A DNA stretch of 64,000 nucleotides from Halopseudomonas litoralis (GCF_900105005.1 NZ_LT629748.1:1426001-1490000); one strand, 5' to 3'; counted from the first letter of the stretch, positions 8,423-18,266 are shown. The notes: generated by a model from the letters alone, not told the origin. Program-made: numbers and translations.

Positions 8423-9636
8423 GCACCCAGCACGTTGATCTACTACGGCTGTTGCTGCCGCCATTGCGCGAAGCACCCTGGACGCAGATCAATTGCGTCT
8501 GGCGCACGGCTGAAGGCCGCTGGCACAGTGCGACACATGAAAGCCTTGCAGAGTTGAAGCGCCATTATCAGCCCAAACGCCTGGAGGCCTGTCTGCATCC
8601 CGTTGATCTTTCCATGGCCGAGCTGGCGTTGCCGCCGTTGCCGGTCAAGCGTCAACGGGTTGCCGTCTTGAGTGCCCTCGAGTTGCTGGCATTGGATGCA
8701 CCGGAGAGTCTTTCGATCGGCTTTGGTCGGCGCGGCGACGACGGTAAAATGCCGGTCAGTTGGACTGCAGCCAGTAACGTGCAGAGGGTGTGGGAAGCCT
8801 TGCACCAGCATGGCCTTGCGGTACAGGCACTGTTGCCGGCACCGGCTTTTCTCCCGGTACCCGATAATGAGGGTGGCGAACGCAACGCCAGTGCTGCCTT
8901 GCACGACGGCTGGATAATCGTGCGTACCGGCACCGACCGGGGGTTCATGCACCCGTTGCCCCCCGGCGAGCACAGCGCAACCGCTGTCGAAGCCCGGCTG
9001 TCTCAGTTGCTGGAAGAGCCGCTGACGCTGCACTGGACTGGTGAGGGTGCGTTACCCTGGACTGGCGGCGACTGGCCATGGTCATTGCCCACCGGCAAGC
9101 GTACCTCCACTGAGCCCGATGTGCGTTGGCTGCGTCCCGCCATCGGCTGGGGTACGGCAGCGGTGGCGGTGTGGTTGTTGGGCCTGAATTTGTATGCTGG
9201 GCAGGTCACTGCTGAGGGTCAGGGCATTGCCCGCAGTATGTCCGCACAGGTTAAAGCGGCCTTTCCTGAAGTCAGTATCGTTATCAATCCGTTACAACAG
9301 GCGCGGCAGATGCGCGATGCCCGCCAGAGTGGTGATGGCGTCGTGGACGAACCGGCATTTCCTGCCCTGGCGCGGGCGACAGCCACCTTGCTCACTCAGG
9401 CCGATGGCCAGGTGCAACGTCTGGACTATCGCAATGGCCGGATGGAGATTCAGTGGCGCGAAGGGGCCGCGCTCCGACCGGCTGAATTACAGGCGCTGCA
9501 AACCCAGGCTCTGGAACGTGGACTCAGTGTGCAGCCTAAAGGCGGGGGTATTCAGTTGCAGGTGGACACCGAACAGGCCGATCCAGCTGACAGCATAGCT
9601 CCACTCAACGTTGCCCCTTCGGTAGCTCTGCAATGA
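8419..9636 (+). CDS. gspL: T2SS inner-membrane platform protein GspL (HxcY-like)
   Basis: A protein of 405 residues with a cytoplasmic actin-like region (about 1-225), a single membrane helix (about 240-262, 'AAVAVWLLGLNLYAG') and a periplasmic ferredoxin-like domain ('RATATLLTQADGQVQRLDYRNG', 'MEIQWREGAAL'). GspL binds the ATPase GspE and GspM. Its ATG overlaps the gspK stop and its stop overlaps the gspM start, so translation is probably coupled. Confidence 0.88.
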   Translation: MSTQHVDLLRLLLPPLREAPWTQINCVWRTAEGRWHSATHESLAELKRHYQPKRLEACLHPVDLSMAELALPPLPVKRQRVAVLSALELLALDAPESLSIGFGRRGDDGKMPVSWTAASNVQRVWEALHQHGLAVQALLPAPAFLPVPDNEGGERNASAALHDGWIIVRTGTDRGFMHPLPPGEHSATAVEARLSQLLEEPLTLHWTGEGALPWTGGDWPWSLPTGKRTSTEPDVRWLRPAIGWGTAAVAVWLLGLNLYAGQVTAEGQGIARSMSAQVKAAFPEVSIVINPLQQARQMRDARQSGDGVVDEPAFPALARATATLLTQADGQVQRLDYRNGRMEIQWREGAALRPAELQALQTQALERGLSVQPKGGGIQLQVDTEQADPADSIAPLNVAPSVALQ

Positions 9637-10175
9637 AGGCCCCTCTGACCGCGCTGCAACCCACCCTGGAGCGGATGCGGGGGCGCTGGCTGGCATTGTC
9701 AGCCAAGGAGCGCAAACAGATCTTCGCGATGGTTGCTGTGGTGGGTTTGGCCATCGTCTGGTTGACGCTGGTCAAACCGGCTCTGGATACCCTTGCACAC
9801 TGGGAGGATGAACTGCCGCGCCTGCGCACCCAGGCTAATACCCTGCAGTCGGTTTTAGCCGATGTCGGGGCGCACTCCATGGCCGCTTCGACCACGCAGA
9901 CACCAGCCGAGCAATTGCGTGCGAGTCTGGATCATGCTGGCTTCGCTGATGCCTACCTGATCGATCAGCGCGAAAATACCTTGCATATCGATTTCCAGCA
10001 GCCAACCGACGCCGCACAACTGCTGGTCTGGTTGCTCAGTACCTCGGCGTCCCCCGGGATGACCGTGCAACAACTCACCTTGCAACGGCTGGATGAAGGT
10101 GGATCGCAACACCCACCAGGTCTCGTCCGAGCACAGGTGGTCATGGCAACGGAACAGACAGGGACTGGTTCATGA
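9633..10175 (+). CDS. gspM: T2SS inner-membrane platform protein GspM (HxcZ-like)
   Basis: A protein of 180 residues with a short cytoplasmic N-terminus, one membrane helix (about 29-48, 'IFAMVAVVGLAIVWLTLV'), a coiled segment and a small periplasmic domain ('AEQLRASLDHAGFADAYLI', 'AAQLLVWLLSTS'). The size and layout are those of GspM, the partner of GspL. It overlaps both neighbours by four bases. Confidence 0.85.
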   Translation: MKAPLTALQPTLERMRGRWLALSAKERKQIFAMVAVVGLAIVWLTLVKPALDTLAHWEDELPRLRTQANTLQSVLADVGAHSMAASTTQTPAEQLRASLDHAGFADAYLIDQRENTLHIDFQQPTDAAQLLVWLLSTSASPGMTVQQLTLQRLDEGGSQHPPGLVRAQVVMATEQTGTGS

Positions 10176-12823
10176 AGCAATCTACGTTAGCAGTAGCTGT
10201 TCGACGCCATACCTTGATTGGCTGCCTGGCCCTGGTGGGGTGTGCTACTACCAGTGAGGAGCAGCCGTTGTATCGCGAAGGTACTTACGTACCCAGCAGT
10301 ACGCTTGAAGATGATCGTCGCTCGCAGGCCCAGACGCGGTCAGCCATCCCGGAAAAGCCGCTGTCTGACCGGGTTTCGGAGCATGTCACTCGCCCAGTGG
10401 GGCAGCGCTCGCCACGCGCCGGCCCTTCACTGGCTGGTCAACCGCAAACCGCCATGGAAGACCAGGCCGTACTGAATTTCATCGACTCGGATATTCAGTC
10501 AGTCATTACTGGATTGTCGCGTTTCCTTGGCCGCAATTTTCTCATCGATCCACGCGTCAAGGGCAATATCACGCTGGTCTCCGAGGGCGAAATACCCGCC
10601 GATACCGCCTACGATATGCTGGTCTCTGCATTGCGTATGCGGGGCTTTACCATCGTTGATGTTGGCGATGTCAGCCGCGTCGTGCCGGTGGCCGACGCCA
10701 GGATTCAGGGCGGCGCAGTCAATGCCGATCAGCCCGGTGGCGGTATTGCCACGCGCACCTTCCAGCTCGACTATGAAAGTGCCGAATCACTGGTTGATGT
10801 TCTTAAACCGATGATCGCTCCGGAAAACAGCATTCAGGCCTACGCTGCCAATAACACCCTGGTTGTCACTGACTACATCGACAACCTGGAACGCATCGCC
10901 CATATCATCGACAGTATTGACACGCCTACCTCGCTCGACACCGATGTGGTGAAAGTGCATAACGGCGTTGCGGTGGATATTGCCGGGTTGGCCGGCGAGC
11001 TACTGCAGGGCGAAAATACGAATGCCAGCAACATCACCGTGTTGGCTGATCCACGATCCAATAGCGTGATCATCCGCTCCAGCAGTCCTGCGCGTACCGC
11101 ATTGGCGCGTGATCTCATCATCAAACTCGACAACGCCCAGGACGACCCCGGCAATCTCCATGTCGTGTACTTGCGTAACGCCCAGGCCACCTATCTGTCA
11201 GAAGTGCTGCGTGGTCTGCTCACCGGTGATAGCGCCGGGCAGAGCGCCTTTGGCAGTGGCACCGACTCTGCCCGAGCCGCGCTGGGTGGGGGAGGGATGA
11301 TGGGCGGTGCGAGTAGTTCCAGCAATAGCAGCACGGCTGCCCAACCCGCTGCCAGCGGTGGCGTAGGTAACAGCCAGCGCTTCGGCGCCAATGCCAGTGG
11401 TGCGCAGCAGGGCATTCCGGGGAGTATTGATGGCGGTACGGCCTTCTCAGCCAATGGCGTTACGGTACAGGCTGACGCCACCACCAATACCCTGATCATT
11501 TCGGCTCCCGAACCCATGTACCGCAGCCTGCGGCGGGTGATCGACCTGCTTGATCAGCGCCGTGCTCAGGTACTGGTTGAGAGTCTTATCGTCGAGGTCA
11601 ATGAGAACAATTCGGCCGAACTGGGTATTCAGTGGATGAAGAACAATGGTCGCTTCATCGGTGGTGCCAATCTCGGTGGCTCCGGCTTGAACATGAATGC
11701 CAGCAACACGCTTGATCTCCTGCCTTCCGGTCTCAACCTGGGCGTTGTCGATGGCACCATCAACATTCCCGGTGTCGGTGAAATCATGAACCTGGAAGTG
11801 CTCGCCCGCGCTTTGCAAACAGACGGTGGCGCCAACATTCTCTCCACGCCTAACATCCTGACCCTGGATAACGAGGAGGCGAGCATCATGGTTGGCAAGA
11901 CCGTTCCCTTCGTCTCAGGCAGCTATGTCACCAGCGGCAGCAGCAGCGACAACCCGTTCCAGACTGTCGAGCGCGAGGATGTAGGGCTCCAGCTCAATAT
12001 CCGCCCGCAGATCTCCGAGGGTGGCACGGTCAAACTCGACATCTATCAGGAAGTATCGAGTCTGGACATGACTGGCCTCAACATCGGCGGCATCGTCACC
12101 AACAAACGTGCTCTGGACACCAGCGTGCTGCTCGACGATGGACAGATCATGGTGCTCGGCGGGCTGCTGGAAGACAGTGTTTCCACTACTACCAACTCGG
12201 TGCCCTTGCTCGGCTCCATTCCCGGACTGGGCCACCTGTTCCGCTATGAAAATCGGGATCGGGTCAAAACCAACCTGATGATCTTCCTTCGGCCATACGT
12301 CATTCGCGATGCCGAGGCCAGCCGGGGGTTGACCCAGGATCGTTATGACTTCATGCGCATACAGCAAAGCCGTGCCCAACCCGGTAAGCATCCGCTGCTG
12401 CCGGATATCAACGCACCGATTCTGCCGCCGACCGGCGTTCCGGTTGCCGGTGAGGTGGATCTGCGTCCGCAGCAATGGCCCATCACCCGAGAACAGAATG
12501 CGCCTGCTACCGAAACCCGTAGCCAGGTACGGCAATTACCAGGGCAGAGCGTCAGTATCACTACCGACCTGGCTGCGCTCCATGCCACCCCCGATAACAA
12601 CAAAACCGTGTTGCAGATAGCTGACGTCGCCAGTGAGGAAGAGGCGGTGGCTATCACCCAGCGCGTGCGCAGCAATGACTTGCCGGCCTACATTGTGCGC
12701 AGCATGAGCGGCAGCCGTTTTGCGGTACGTGTTGAGCTACCGCGTGATGCTGCCAATCTGGATGCCTCCACCGGTGTATTGCGGGCAATGGGCTATCAGC
12801 CGGAAATCGTGGTGGCGCCATGA
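10172..12823 (+). CDS. gspD: T2SS secretin GspD, lipoprotein type (HxcQ-like), with SPOR-like C-terminus
   Basis: A protein of 883 residues. The N-terminus ends in a lipobox (LVGC, Cys24), so it should be lipidated and self-piloting like HxcQ rather than need a separate pilotin. N0 and N1-N3 domains cover about residues 90-480 ('[20 protein letters not shown]' region, a Gly/Ser-rich loop in N3). The secretin core covers about 500-715, with the '[14 protein letters not shown]' motif near 676. After it comes a tail whose last 80 or so residues ('[20 protein letters not shown]', 'SRFAVRVEL', 'MGYQPEIVV') look like a SPOR domain, unusual for a secretin. It forms the outer-membrane exit channel. 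Confidence 0.93.
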   Translation: MKQSTLAVAVRRHTLIGCLALVGCATTSEEQPLYREGTYVPSSTLEDDRRSQAQTRSAIPEKPLSDRVSEHVTRPVGQRSPRAGPSLAGQPQTAMEDQAVLNFIDSDIQSVITGLSRFLGRNFLIDPRVKGNITLVSEGEIPADTAYDMLVSALRMRGFTIVDVGDVSRVVPVADARIQGGAVNADQPGGGIATRTFQLDYESAESLVDVLKPMIAPENSIQAYAANNTLVVTDYIDNLERIAHIIDSIDTPTSLDTDVVKVHNGVAVDIAGLAGELLQGENTNASNITVLADPRSNSVIIRSSSPARTALARDLIIKLDNAQDDPGNLHVVYLRNAQATYLSEVLRGLLTGDSAGQSAFGSGTDSARAALGGGGMMGGASSSSNSSTAAQPAASGGVGNSQRFGANASGAQQGIPGSIDGGTAFSANGVTVQADATTNTLIISAPEPMYRSLRRVIDLLDQRRAQVLVESLIVEVNENNSAELGIQWMKNNGRFIGGANLGGSGLNMNASNTLDLLPSGLNLGVVDGTINIPGVGEIMNLEVLARALQTDGGANILSTPNILTLDNEEASIMVGKTVPFVSGSYVTSGSSSDNPFQTVEREDVGLQLNIRPQISEGGTVKLDIYQEVSSLDMTGLNIGGIVTNKRALDTSVLLDDGQIMVLGGLLEDSVSTTTNSVPLLGSIPGLGHLFRYENRDRVKTNLMIFLRPYVIRDAEASRGLTQDRYDFMRIQQSRAQPGKHPLLPDINAPILPPTGVPVAGEVDLRPQQWPITREQNAPATETRSQVRQLPGQSVSITTDLAALHATPDNNKTVLQIADVASEEEAVAITQRVRSNDLPAYIVRSMSGSRFAVRVELPRDAANLDASTGVLRAMGYQPEIVVAP

Positions 12824-14277
12824 CCAGAATGAGCAGTCTTCTGCCCCATGGCTGGGCGCGCAGCCAGCGCATTGTTGCCTGTCGTGATGCAGGGGAGGAC
12901 GCGGAGGGCGCCGTACTCCGCTTGGCTGTGAGCGCCCGCACGCCCGGCTGGGCCGTCGCTGAAGCCCAGCGCCAGACCGGTATCCATCTGCTGCGTGATA
13001 TGGCTGAAGAGGAGCTGGATGCACTGCTCGCCGCCACTTACGCCGAAGGCGGTGATGCTGCCGCTCTGGTCGGCGCTGCCGAGTCGGAAGTTGATCTGGA
13101 ACGCCTGATGCAGGACATTCCTGCGGTCACCGACCTGCTCGATGCCAAGGATGACGCGCCGGTCATTCGCATGATCAACGCGTTGCTGACCCAGGCCGCC
13201 CGGGAGGGGGCCAGTGACGTCCATTTTGAAGTGTTCGAGACCGAATCGGTGGTGCGTTATCGGGTGGATGGCACTCTGCGTGACGTTGTATCACCGCGCA
13301 AGGCGTTGCATGCGGCGCTGATCTCGCGGATCAAGATCATGTCCGAGCTTGATATCGCTGAGAAACGTATTCCCCAGGATGGTCGCATTACCTTGCGCGT
13401 TGGTGGTCGACCCATCGACGTGCGGGTGTCCACGGTACCCACGGTGCATGGCGAGCGTGCGGTGTTACGTCTATTGGAGAAGGATGCTGGTCGTCTACAG
13501 CTGAAAAAACTCGGTCTGGCACCGGATACGCTGGAGGCGCTCACCCGGCTGATCCGACAGCCCCACGGCATTGTGCTGGTTACCGGGCCTACCGGTAGCG
13601 GTAAAACGACGACCCTATATGCCGCCATTGGCCAGCTTGACCGCAGCACCAGTAATATCCTCACAGTTGAGGACCCGGTTGAATACGATCTGCCCGGCAT
13701 CAACCAGATACCTGTGCATACAAAGATTGGCATGACTTTCGGCGCCGCCTTGCGTGCTGCCCTGCGTCAGGACCCGGATAACATCATGATCGGTGAGATT
13801 CGTGACCTGGAAACCGCGCAGATCGCGGTCCAGTCTTCGCTCACCGGTCACGGCGTACTGGCCTCGCTGCACACCAACGATGCTATTTCTGCCGTCACCC
13901 GACTGACTGATATGGGGATCGAGCCCTTTCTGCTGTCCTCTTCGCTGCTCGGGGTACTCGCCCAGCGTCTGGTGCGCTGCTTGTGCCCACAATGCAAACG
14001 CGCCGAGCCGCAGCCTGACGGCAGTACCCATTATGAGCCAGTAGGTTGTCCGCATTGCAACCAGTCCGGCTACAAGGGTCGAACGGGGATTCATGAGCTT
14101 TTCGTCATCGATGACGAGGTGCGCCGTATCATCCACGCGGGTGGTGATGAGCAGGCCATGCGCGTCGTTGCGCGCCAGCATGGTATGCGCTCGATGCGTG
14201 AAGATGGTCAACGCTGGATTGCCGCCGGGATCACCACGGCGGAAGAGATCCTGCGTGTCACCCGCGACGAGGGGTAG
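12820..14277 (+). CDS. gspE: T2SS ATPase GspE (HxcR-like)
   Basis: A protein of 485 residues. It has an N-terminal N1E/N2E-type region, '[13 protein letters not shown]', 'KRIPQDGRI', Walker [16 protein letters not shown] (about residues 255-270), the Asp box and '[18 protein letters not shown]' (Walker B), '[15 protein letters not shown]', and a C-terminal CxxC...CxxC zinc site ('CLCPQC', 'GCPHCN'). It hydrolyses ATP at the inner membrane to drive pseudopilus growth. It overlaps gspD by four bases. Confidence 0.95.
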   Translation: MTRMSSLLPHGWARSQRIVACRDAGEDAEGAVLRLAVSARTPGWAVAEAQRQTGIHLLRDMAEEELDALLAATYAEGGDAAALVGAAESEVDLERLMQDIPAVTDLLDAKDDAPVIRMINALLTQAAREGASDVHFEVFETESVVRYRVDGTLRDVVSPRKALHAALISRIKIMSELDIAEKRIPQDGRITLRVGGRPIDVRVSTVPTVHGERAVLRLLEKDAGRLQLKKLGLAPDTLEALTRLIRQPHGIVLVTGPTGSGKTTTLYAAIGQLDRSTSNILTVEDPVEYDLPGINQIPVHTKIGMTFGAALRAALRQDPDNIMIGEIRDLETAQIAVQSSLTGHGVLASLHTNDAISAVTRLTDMGIEPFLLSSSLLGVLAQRLVRCLCPQCKRAEPQPDGSTHYEPVGCPHCNQSGYKGRTGIHELFVIDDEVRRIIHAGGDEQAMRVVARQHGMRSMREDGQRWIAAGITTAEEILRVTRDEG

Positions 14278-14282
14278 CAGAC

Positions 14283-15485
14283 ATGGCTCGCTTTCAGTTT
14301 GAAGCCGCAGACGCACTCGGCCAGATCCAGTCCGGTAGCATCGACGCGGAATCACCGCGCACGGCCCGCGCCCAACTGCGTGAGCGGGGGCTTACCCCTT
14401 TGGGCGTTCAGGAAACCGCATCCGCCAACAGTCTGTCGCGCTTCGGCCCAAAAATCACCGCCGCGGACCTGTGCTGGGCAACCCGCGAGCTGGCCAGCTT
14501 GCTCGGGGCTCGCCTGCCGTTGGAATCGGCGTTGCTGGCAACTATCGAACAGGCGGAACGCAAGGTGGTCGCTGACGCGCTGAGCGTGGTCTGCAACCAT
14601 GTTCGCGAAGGCATGCGGCTGGCGGACGCTCTTGGTGAGCGGCCCAGAGACTTTCCGCCAATCTATCGCGCCCTGGTCAGCGCTGGCGAAGACTCCGGTG
14701 ACCTGGCACGTGTGATGGAGAGTCTGGCTGACTATCTTGAGAGCAGCGACAATCTGCGCAGCAAAATGCTTACTGCGTTCATTTATCCAGGCGTTGTTGC
14801 CTTCGTGTCCGTCTGTATTGTCATTTTCATGTTGGGCTACGTCGTGCCGCAGGTGGTCAGCGCCTTCTCCCAGGCCCGGCAGGATCTGCCGGCGCTCACC
14901 CAGATCATGATCTCGGCCAGCGATTATGTCCGGGATTGGGGGTGGCTCACCGGCCTGCTGATAGGGGCCGCCTTCGGCGTCTGGCGCTGGTCATTGCGCG
15001 ATGACGCGTTACGCCTGCGTTGGCACACCACTCAACTGCGCATTCCCACCATCGGCAGATATATACAAGGCGTGAATACTGCCCGCTTTGCTTCCACCCT
15101 GGCCATCCTCATGGATGCCGGCGTGCCGCTGCTGCGCTCGCTGGAGGCCGCGCGACAGACCATGGGCAATGAGTGTCTCAAGCAATGCGTTGCTGACACC
15201 ACCGCACGGGTGAAGGAGGGCGCAGCCCTGGCGTCGTCACTCAAGGTGCAGAAGGTTTTCCCGTCCAACCTCATCCATCTGGTTGCCAGCGGGGAGAAAA
15301 CCGGTGCATTGGCACCGATGTTGGATCGCGCTGCGGCCAACCTCTCACGCGACCTCGAGCGCCGCGCGACACGCCTGACCGCGATGCTTGAACCCTTGAT
15401 GATTCTCGGCATGGGCGGCGTTGTGATGATGATTGTGCTGGCGGTGCTGCTGCCGATCATGGAGATAAACCAGATGGTGCAGTGA
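14283..15485 (+). CDS. gspF: T2SS inner-membrane platform protein GspF (HxcS-like)
   Basis: A protein of 400 residues with two T2SSF domains. Motifs include 'RELASLLGARLPLESALLAT', 'MTAFIYPGVVAF' and, in the second half, 'LVASGEKTGALAPMLDRAA', followed by the last membrane helix ending 'VLLPIMEINQMVQ'. Three membrane helices lie near residues 165-195, 217-235 and 370-392. It is the polytopic core of the assembly platform. It starts five bases after gspE and its end overlaps the following small ORF. Confidence 0.94.
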   Translation: MARFQFEAADALGQIQSGSIDAESPRTARAQLRERGLTPLGVQETASANSLSRFGPKITAADLCWATRELASLLGARLPLESALLATIEQAERKVVADALSVVCNHVREGMRLADALGERPRDFPPIYRALVSAGEDSGDLARVMESLADYLESSDNLRSKMLTAFIYPGVVAFVSVCIVIFMLGYVVPQVVSAFSQARQDLPALTQIMISASDYVRDWGWLTGLLIGAAFGVWRWSLRDDALRLRWHTTQLRIPTIGRYIQGVNTARFASTLAILMDAGVPLLRSLEAARQTMGNECLKQCVADTTARVKEGAALASSLKVQKVFPSNLIHLVASGEKTGALAPMLDRAAANLSRDLERRATRLTAMLEPLMILGMGGVVMMIVLAVLLPIMEINQMVQ

Positions 15486-15526
15486 GAAGATATAGATGCG
15501 TAACCACACTTCAGGAGTCAACTGCC

Positions 15527-15829
15527 ATGCAAGCATGCTGTACCCGCCATGTAGTAATGGCTCTGGTTCTCGCAACCGGATTTGCCCTGACAGGTTGCGT
15601 GTCGGACTCACACACGGCGAGCGATGCGATTCTGCCGCCGAATGATCGAGCGTACTCCGAATCGAAACAAACTAGCGAAGATGTCGAACTGCAGCGCCTG
15701 ACCAGGGAGCTCACGCCCGTTGCGCCAGCCAGCATACCCGACGATGTGCCGACCTCCGAGCATGAGCATATTATCCGTCAGCCTCCCAACAAGGCCGGAC
15801 TCGTGGTTCCCTGTCAGCAACAGTGCTAA
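15527..15829 (+). CDS. Small lipoprotein at the end of the T2SS operon
   Basis: A protein of 100 residues. The leader 'HVVMALVLATGFALTGC' ends in a lipobox (LTGC, Cys24 from the ATG at 15527). The ATG has AGGAG nine bases upstream; an in-frame start at 15482 would overlap gspF. The mature part is short, acidic and proline-containing, ends in two Cys residues and shows no known domain. Its position suggests an accessory T2SS or envelope lipoprotein. Because the secretin is itself a lipoprotein, a pilotin role is not needed. Confidence 0.6.
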   Translation: MQACCTRHVVMALVLATGFALTGCVSDSHTASDAILPPNDRAYSESKQTSEDVELQRLTRELTPVAPASIPDDVPTSEHEHIIRQPPNKAGLVVPCQQQC

Positions 15830-15897
15830 AAGCCGTAAATTATCAACCTGGATCGGCCACCCGTCCCGCATGGCGCACGGTTAGATGCGCCAGTCTC

Positions 15898-16083
15898 TCA
15901 TTTTTTTGACACCGCCATTTCATTGAGTGTCCGCCTGATGTCGTCCGCTCGATCATCTGATATCTCGCAGGCTGACTGAATCTGATCGGGCACAGCCCAG
16001 ATAACATCACGCAGCGCTTCTGCTTGAGTATGCGGGTAACGCTGAGCCGCCGAGATTTCTGGTGAGGCCGGATAGCGGCGTAA
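15898..16083 (-). pseudogene. Possible 3' remnant of an unknown gene
   Basis: Between the lipoprotein and the MarR gene (about 310 bases with no intact gene), the - strand has an open frame of 61 codons bounded upstream by a stop and lacking an ATG. Its translation is well mixed and protein-like, ending in an acidic amphipathic helix and 'LNEMAVSKK'. It may be the tail of a gene truncated at the edge of the accessory region. No family was recognised; low confidence. Confidence 0.22.
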
Positions 16084-16122
16084 TCAAGGAAGGGGCGATG
16101 ATATTGACCCTTGTTTTTATAT

Positions 16123-16136
16123 GGTGTAAATACACT
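16123..16136. promoter_or_regulatory. Palindromic operator before the MarR gene
   Basis: GGTGTAAATACACT contains the inverted repeat GTGTA-AA-TACAC and ends two bases before the MarR ATG. The same pattern (TATGGTGTANNTACAC) occurs again at 16648 before the hydrolase gene. A TTGACC at 16104-16109 could be a -35 box, with a -10 inside the palindrome. The likely role is autorepression by the MarR protein. Confidence 0.6.
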
Positions 16137-16138
16137 AT

Positions 16139-16585
16139 ATGAACATTTCAACGGCTCCAATCTATTCTGTTGTCGCTCGGGACTGCTTGTGTCGTAAGGC
16201 ACGGATGGCAGACCGTACAATAGTTCGTGCTTACGACGAGGCGCTACGACCCAGTGGCCTCAGAATTACACAATTTACGCTGCTGGTAGCCATTGGGTAT
16301 GGAGCGCCGGGATCTATCAGCGAACTCGCCGATTGGTTGGCTATGGAGCGGACTACTCTGACTCGAAATCTTAAGCTGCTAGAGAAGGAGGAACTCGTTA
16401 CAACGCGTGCGGGAGTCCACCATCGATCCCGGGTTGCCGAGTTGACCGAGTATGGGAGAGCAAAGCTTGAACAGGCATATCCTCTGTGGCAGGCAGTTCA
16501 ATCCGAGTATCAAGCACGTCTCGGAGATGAAGACTGGCGCCAAAGCCACATAACATTGACCAGGTTGGCAACGGACAAGCACTGA
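16139..16585 (+). CDS. MarR-family transcriptional regulator
   Basis: A protein of 148 residues. The MarR winged-helix pattern is clear: 'YDEALRPSGLRITQFTLLVAI', 'ISELADWLAMERTTLTRNLKLLEKEELV', and a wing ('AGVHHRSRVAELTEYGRAKL'). Two Cys residues at positions 16 and 18 lie in the first helix and could be redox-sensing, but this is a guess. The ATG is almost touching the operator, so the message may have a very short or no leader. It probably controls itself and the hydrolase 166 bases downstream. Confidence 0.88.
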   Translation: MNISTAPIYSVVARDCLCRKARMADRTIVRAYDEALRPSGLRITQFTLLVAIGYGAPGSISELADWLAMERTTLTRNLKLLEKEELVTTRAGVHHRSRVAELTEYGRAKLEQAYPLWQAVQSEYQARLGDEDWRQSHITLTRLATDKH

Positions 16586-16650
16586 CAAGGTCGGTAAGGC
16601 ATTTGTCATCGAAAATGTGGGGCATCGTTGCCCCCTTTTTTAGGTCTTAT

Positions 16651-16664
16651 GGTGTAGGTACACC
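16651..16664. promoter_or_regulatory. Palindromic operator before the alpha/beta hydrolase gene
   Basis: GGTGTAGGTACACC is a near-perfect palindrome (GGTGTA-GG-TACACC) and shares TATGGTGTANNTACAC with the site at 16120 before the MarR gene. A TTGCCC at 16628 and TATGGT at 16649 could form the promoter. It is a likely MarR binding site. Confidence 0.6.
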
Positions 16665-16750
16665 AATGCGGGGAAGCATCATGCGAAACCTCACGCTGGC
16701 TTCACCTATTCATTTTGATGTGGAAAACGGGCACTTCATAGGAGCGACAC

Positions 16751-17626
16751 ATGAATATCAAGGCGTTAGGAGCCAATATCAGAATGGCTACGGTGGGGGC
16801 ACTTTCTACTGTTTTTCCAAGCTATTTCGCGGCCTTGGGCGCTCAAGCTTTCCTCCGGCCGCGTACTAATAACAGTACGCGCCATTGGGAGTCGGAATTT
16901 GATGGATTCAAACGCAGCGATATCTGTGTCGAAGGGCAAAGAGTACCTTTTTGGATTAAAGGGACTGGTCCAATGGTCTTGCTTGTCCATGGATGGGAGC
17001 GAGATCACTTCGCGATGGGAGGTTTTGTGGGACCACTACTCAGCGCTGGCTACACAGTAGCTGCATTGGACCTGCCAGCGCATGGTGAAGGGAGCGGAGA
17101 TAGTGCACCGCTTCCTTTGCTTGCCAAGTCGATTGCAGAAGTAGCGGGGAGGCTCAATCGCCCTTGCGCCATTGTGGCTCACTCCATCGGGGCTGCGATG
17201 ACGGCGCTGGCCATTGAGACATATGGACTCAAGCCTGATTGCGTAGCGCTGGTATCTGCCCCTCGTACGGCAAAAGACTATGCAATGGCGCAAGCCAGAC
17301 GCCAAGGGCTCAGCAGCGATGCGGTACGGCAGATGACCAATCAAATCACCGAGGTGCTTGGTGAACCCTTGGAGCGCTATCGCGTCGACCGAGCGCTAGC
17401 ATCCTTGGATATGCCGATTCTTCTGGTGCATGCAAAGGATGACGCAATTGTTCCACTGGCCGATGCCTTGGAGAACCTGCAATCATCCTCGGCTCGATCA
17501 CTCTGGTTGCCTTCTGGGGGGCACAATCGGATTCTGGGCGACAGGCACATGATTGATGCGGTACTGGAGTGGATTAACTGGCCATTGCAGGACCCGCCTG
17601 CTGCAGGGGCGCGTGAAATAGCATGA
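16751..17626 (+). CDS. Alpha/beta hydrolase
   Basis: A protein of 291 residues with an alpha/beta hydrolase core from about residue 74. Seen are the oxyanion-loop motif 'VLLVHGW', the nucleophile elbow AHSIGA (Ser145; the usual first Gly is Ala), a likely acid at Asp231 in 'HAKDDAIVP', and His258 in 'SGGHNRIL'. The N-terminal 45 residues are partly hydrophobic. AGGAG precedes the ATG. The substrate is unknown; control by the upstream MarR is likely because both genes carry the same operator. Confidence 0.85.
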   Translation: MNIKALGANIRMATVGALSTVFPSYFAALGAQAFLRPRTNNSTRHWESEFDGFKRSDICVEGQRVPFWIKGTGPMVLLVHGWERDHFAMGGFVGPLLSAGYTVAALDLPAHGEGSGDSAPLPLLAKSIAEVAGRLNRPCAIVAHSIGAAMTALAIETYGLKPDCVALVSAPRTAKDYAMAQARRQGLSSDAVRQMTNQITEVLGEPLERYRVDRALASLDMPILLVHAKDDAIVPLADALENLQSSSARSLWLPSGGHNRILGDRHMIDAVLEWINWPLQDPPAAGAREIA

Positions 17627-17646
17627 AGAAGGGCTGCCTCTCATGC

Positions 17647-18159
17647 TCAATGGCGCGCACACCAGCGGGCCAGTAGCGCATGATCCGGTGTAAAGCCATG
17701 TTTGTCGGGTGGTGCGCCCGCTTCTGCCATCTCTATCACGCCAGCGAGCAAGTTACCTATGCTGTCTTCTGGCTGGATGGATTCGAGATCCTCTTCAATT
17801 TCAGCAAAGGAGGGCGGCTCAAAGAGAAGATACTGTTTGCCAGAAAACCAGCGGTACAACAGGTTGTACCTGACAAGGCCCTCCAGATGCTGTTGCTTTG
17901 GAACGGAATATAGGATCTGCCACACCAGAGCGCGGAACGCAATCAGTCTCAGCATGACTTTGTCATCTTTGGCTGCGAACTCATCCTCTTCGTCATAGAA
18001 CGCTTCCCACAAATAGCAGTCCACGTTGGTGTCGATATGCCAACGAACCATTGCCAAGGGGTGGTTCATGGAGATCCTCGATAAAAATGGTGCAATTTTT
18101 GTCATCACTGCATCATGAGGGACTATCAAGTTCCCTGCTTTATCATCAGAGTCGACCAA
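17647..18159 (-). CDS. Transposase-like N-terminal domain protein (DUF772-related relic)
   Basis: A protein of up to 170 residues; the TTG at 18159 is the longest start, and ATGs at 18105 or 18069 are more likely. The segment 'LIAFRALVWQILYSVPKQQ' followed by 'RYNLLYRWFSGK' closely follows the DUF772 N-terminal region of IS5/IS1182-type transposases ('..LLQ.LYS.R...L...L.YNLLFRWF.GL'). No catalytic domain follows; the protein ends with an unrelated acidic tail. It may be a transposase remnant or a protein derived from one. Confidence 0.5.
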   Translation of the reverse strand: MVDSDDKAGNLIVPHDAVMTKIAPFLSRISMNHPLAMVRWHIDTNVDCYLWEAFYDEEDEFAAKDDKVMLRLIAFRALVWQILYSVPKQQHLEGLVRYNLLYRWFSGKQYLLFEPPSFAEIEEDLESIQPEDSIGNLLAGVIEMAEAGAPPDKHGFTPDHALLARWCARH

Positions 18160-18262
18160 AACAGCTTCATCTCTCGCCGCCTCGACCTTTTCATCAACAT
18201 ATTATTCTACTTATTACAGTGATATGAAATCCGACATTCACTTAAGTTCGCATGCGGAGTTA

Positions 18263-18266
18263 GATT
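18263..18266. repeat. Target-site duplication GATT, left copy (IS3-family element)
   Basis: GATT lies directly before the left inverted repeat and again at 19569-19572 directly after the right one. A 4-bp duplication fits the IS3 family and shows insertion as a single event. Confidence 0.7.

Noticed and set aside
18160..18262. Possible att site or tRNA end near the IS
   Set aside because: No tRNA-like 3' end and no matching direct repeat other than the 4-bp IS target duplication.
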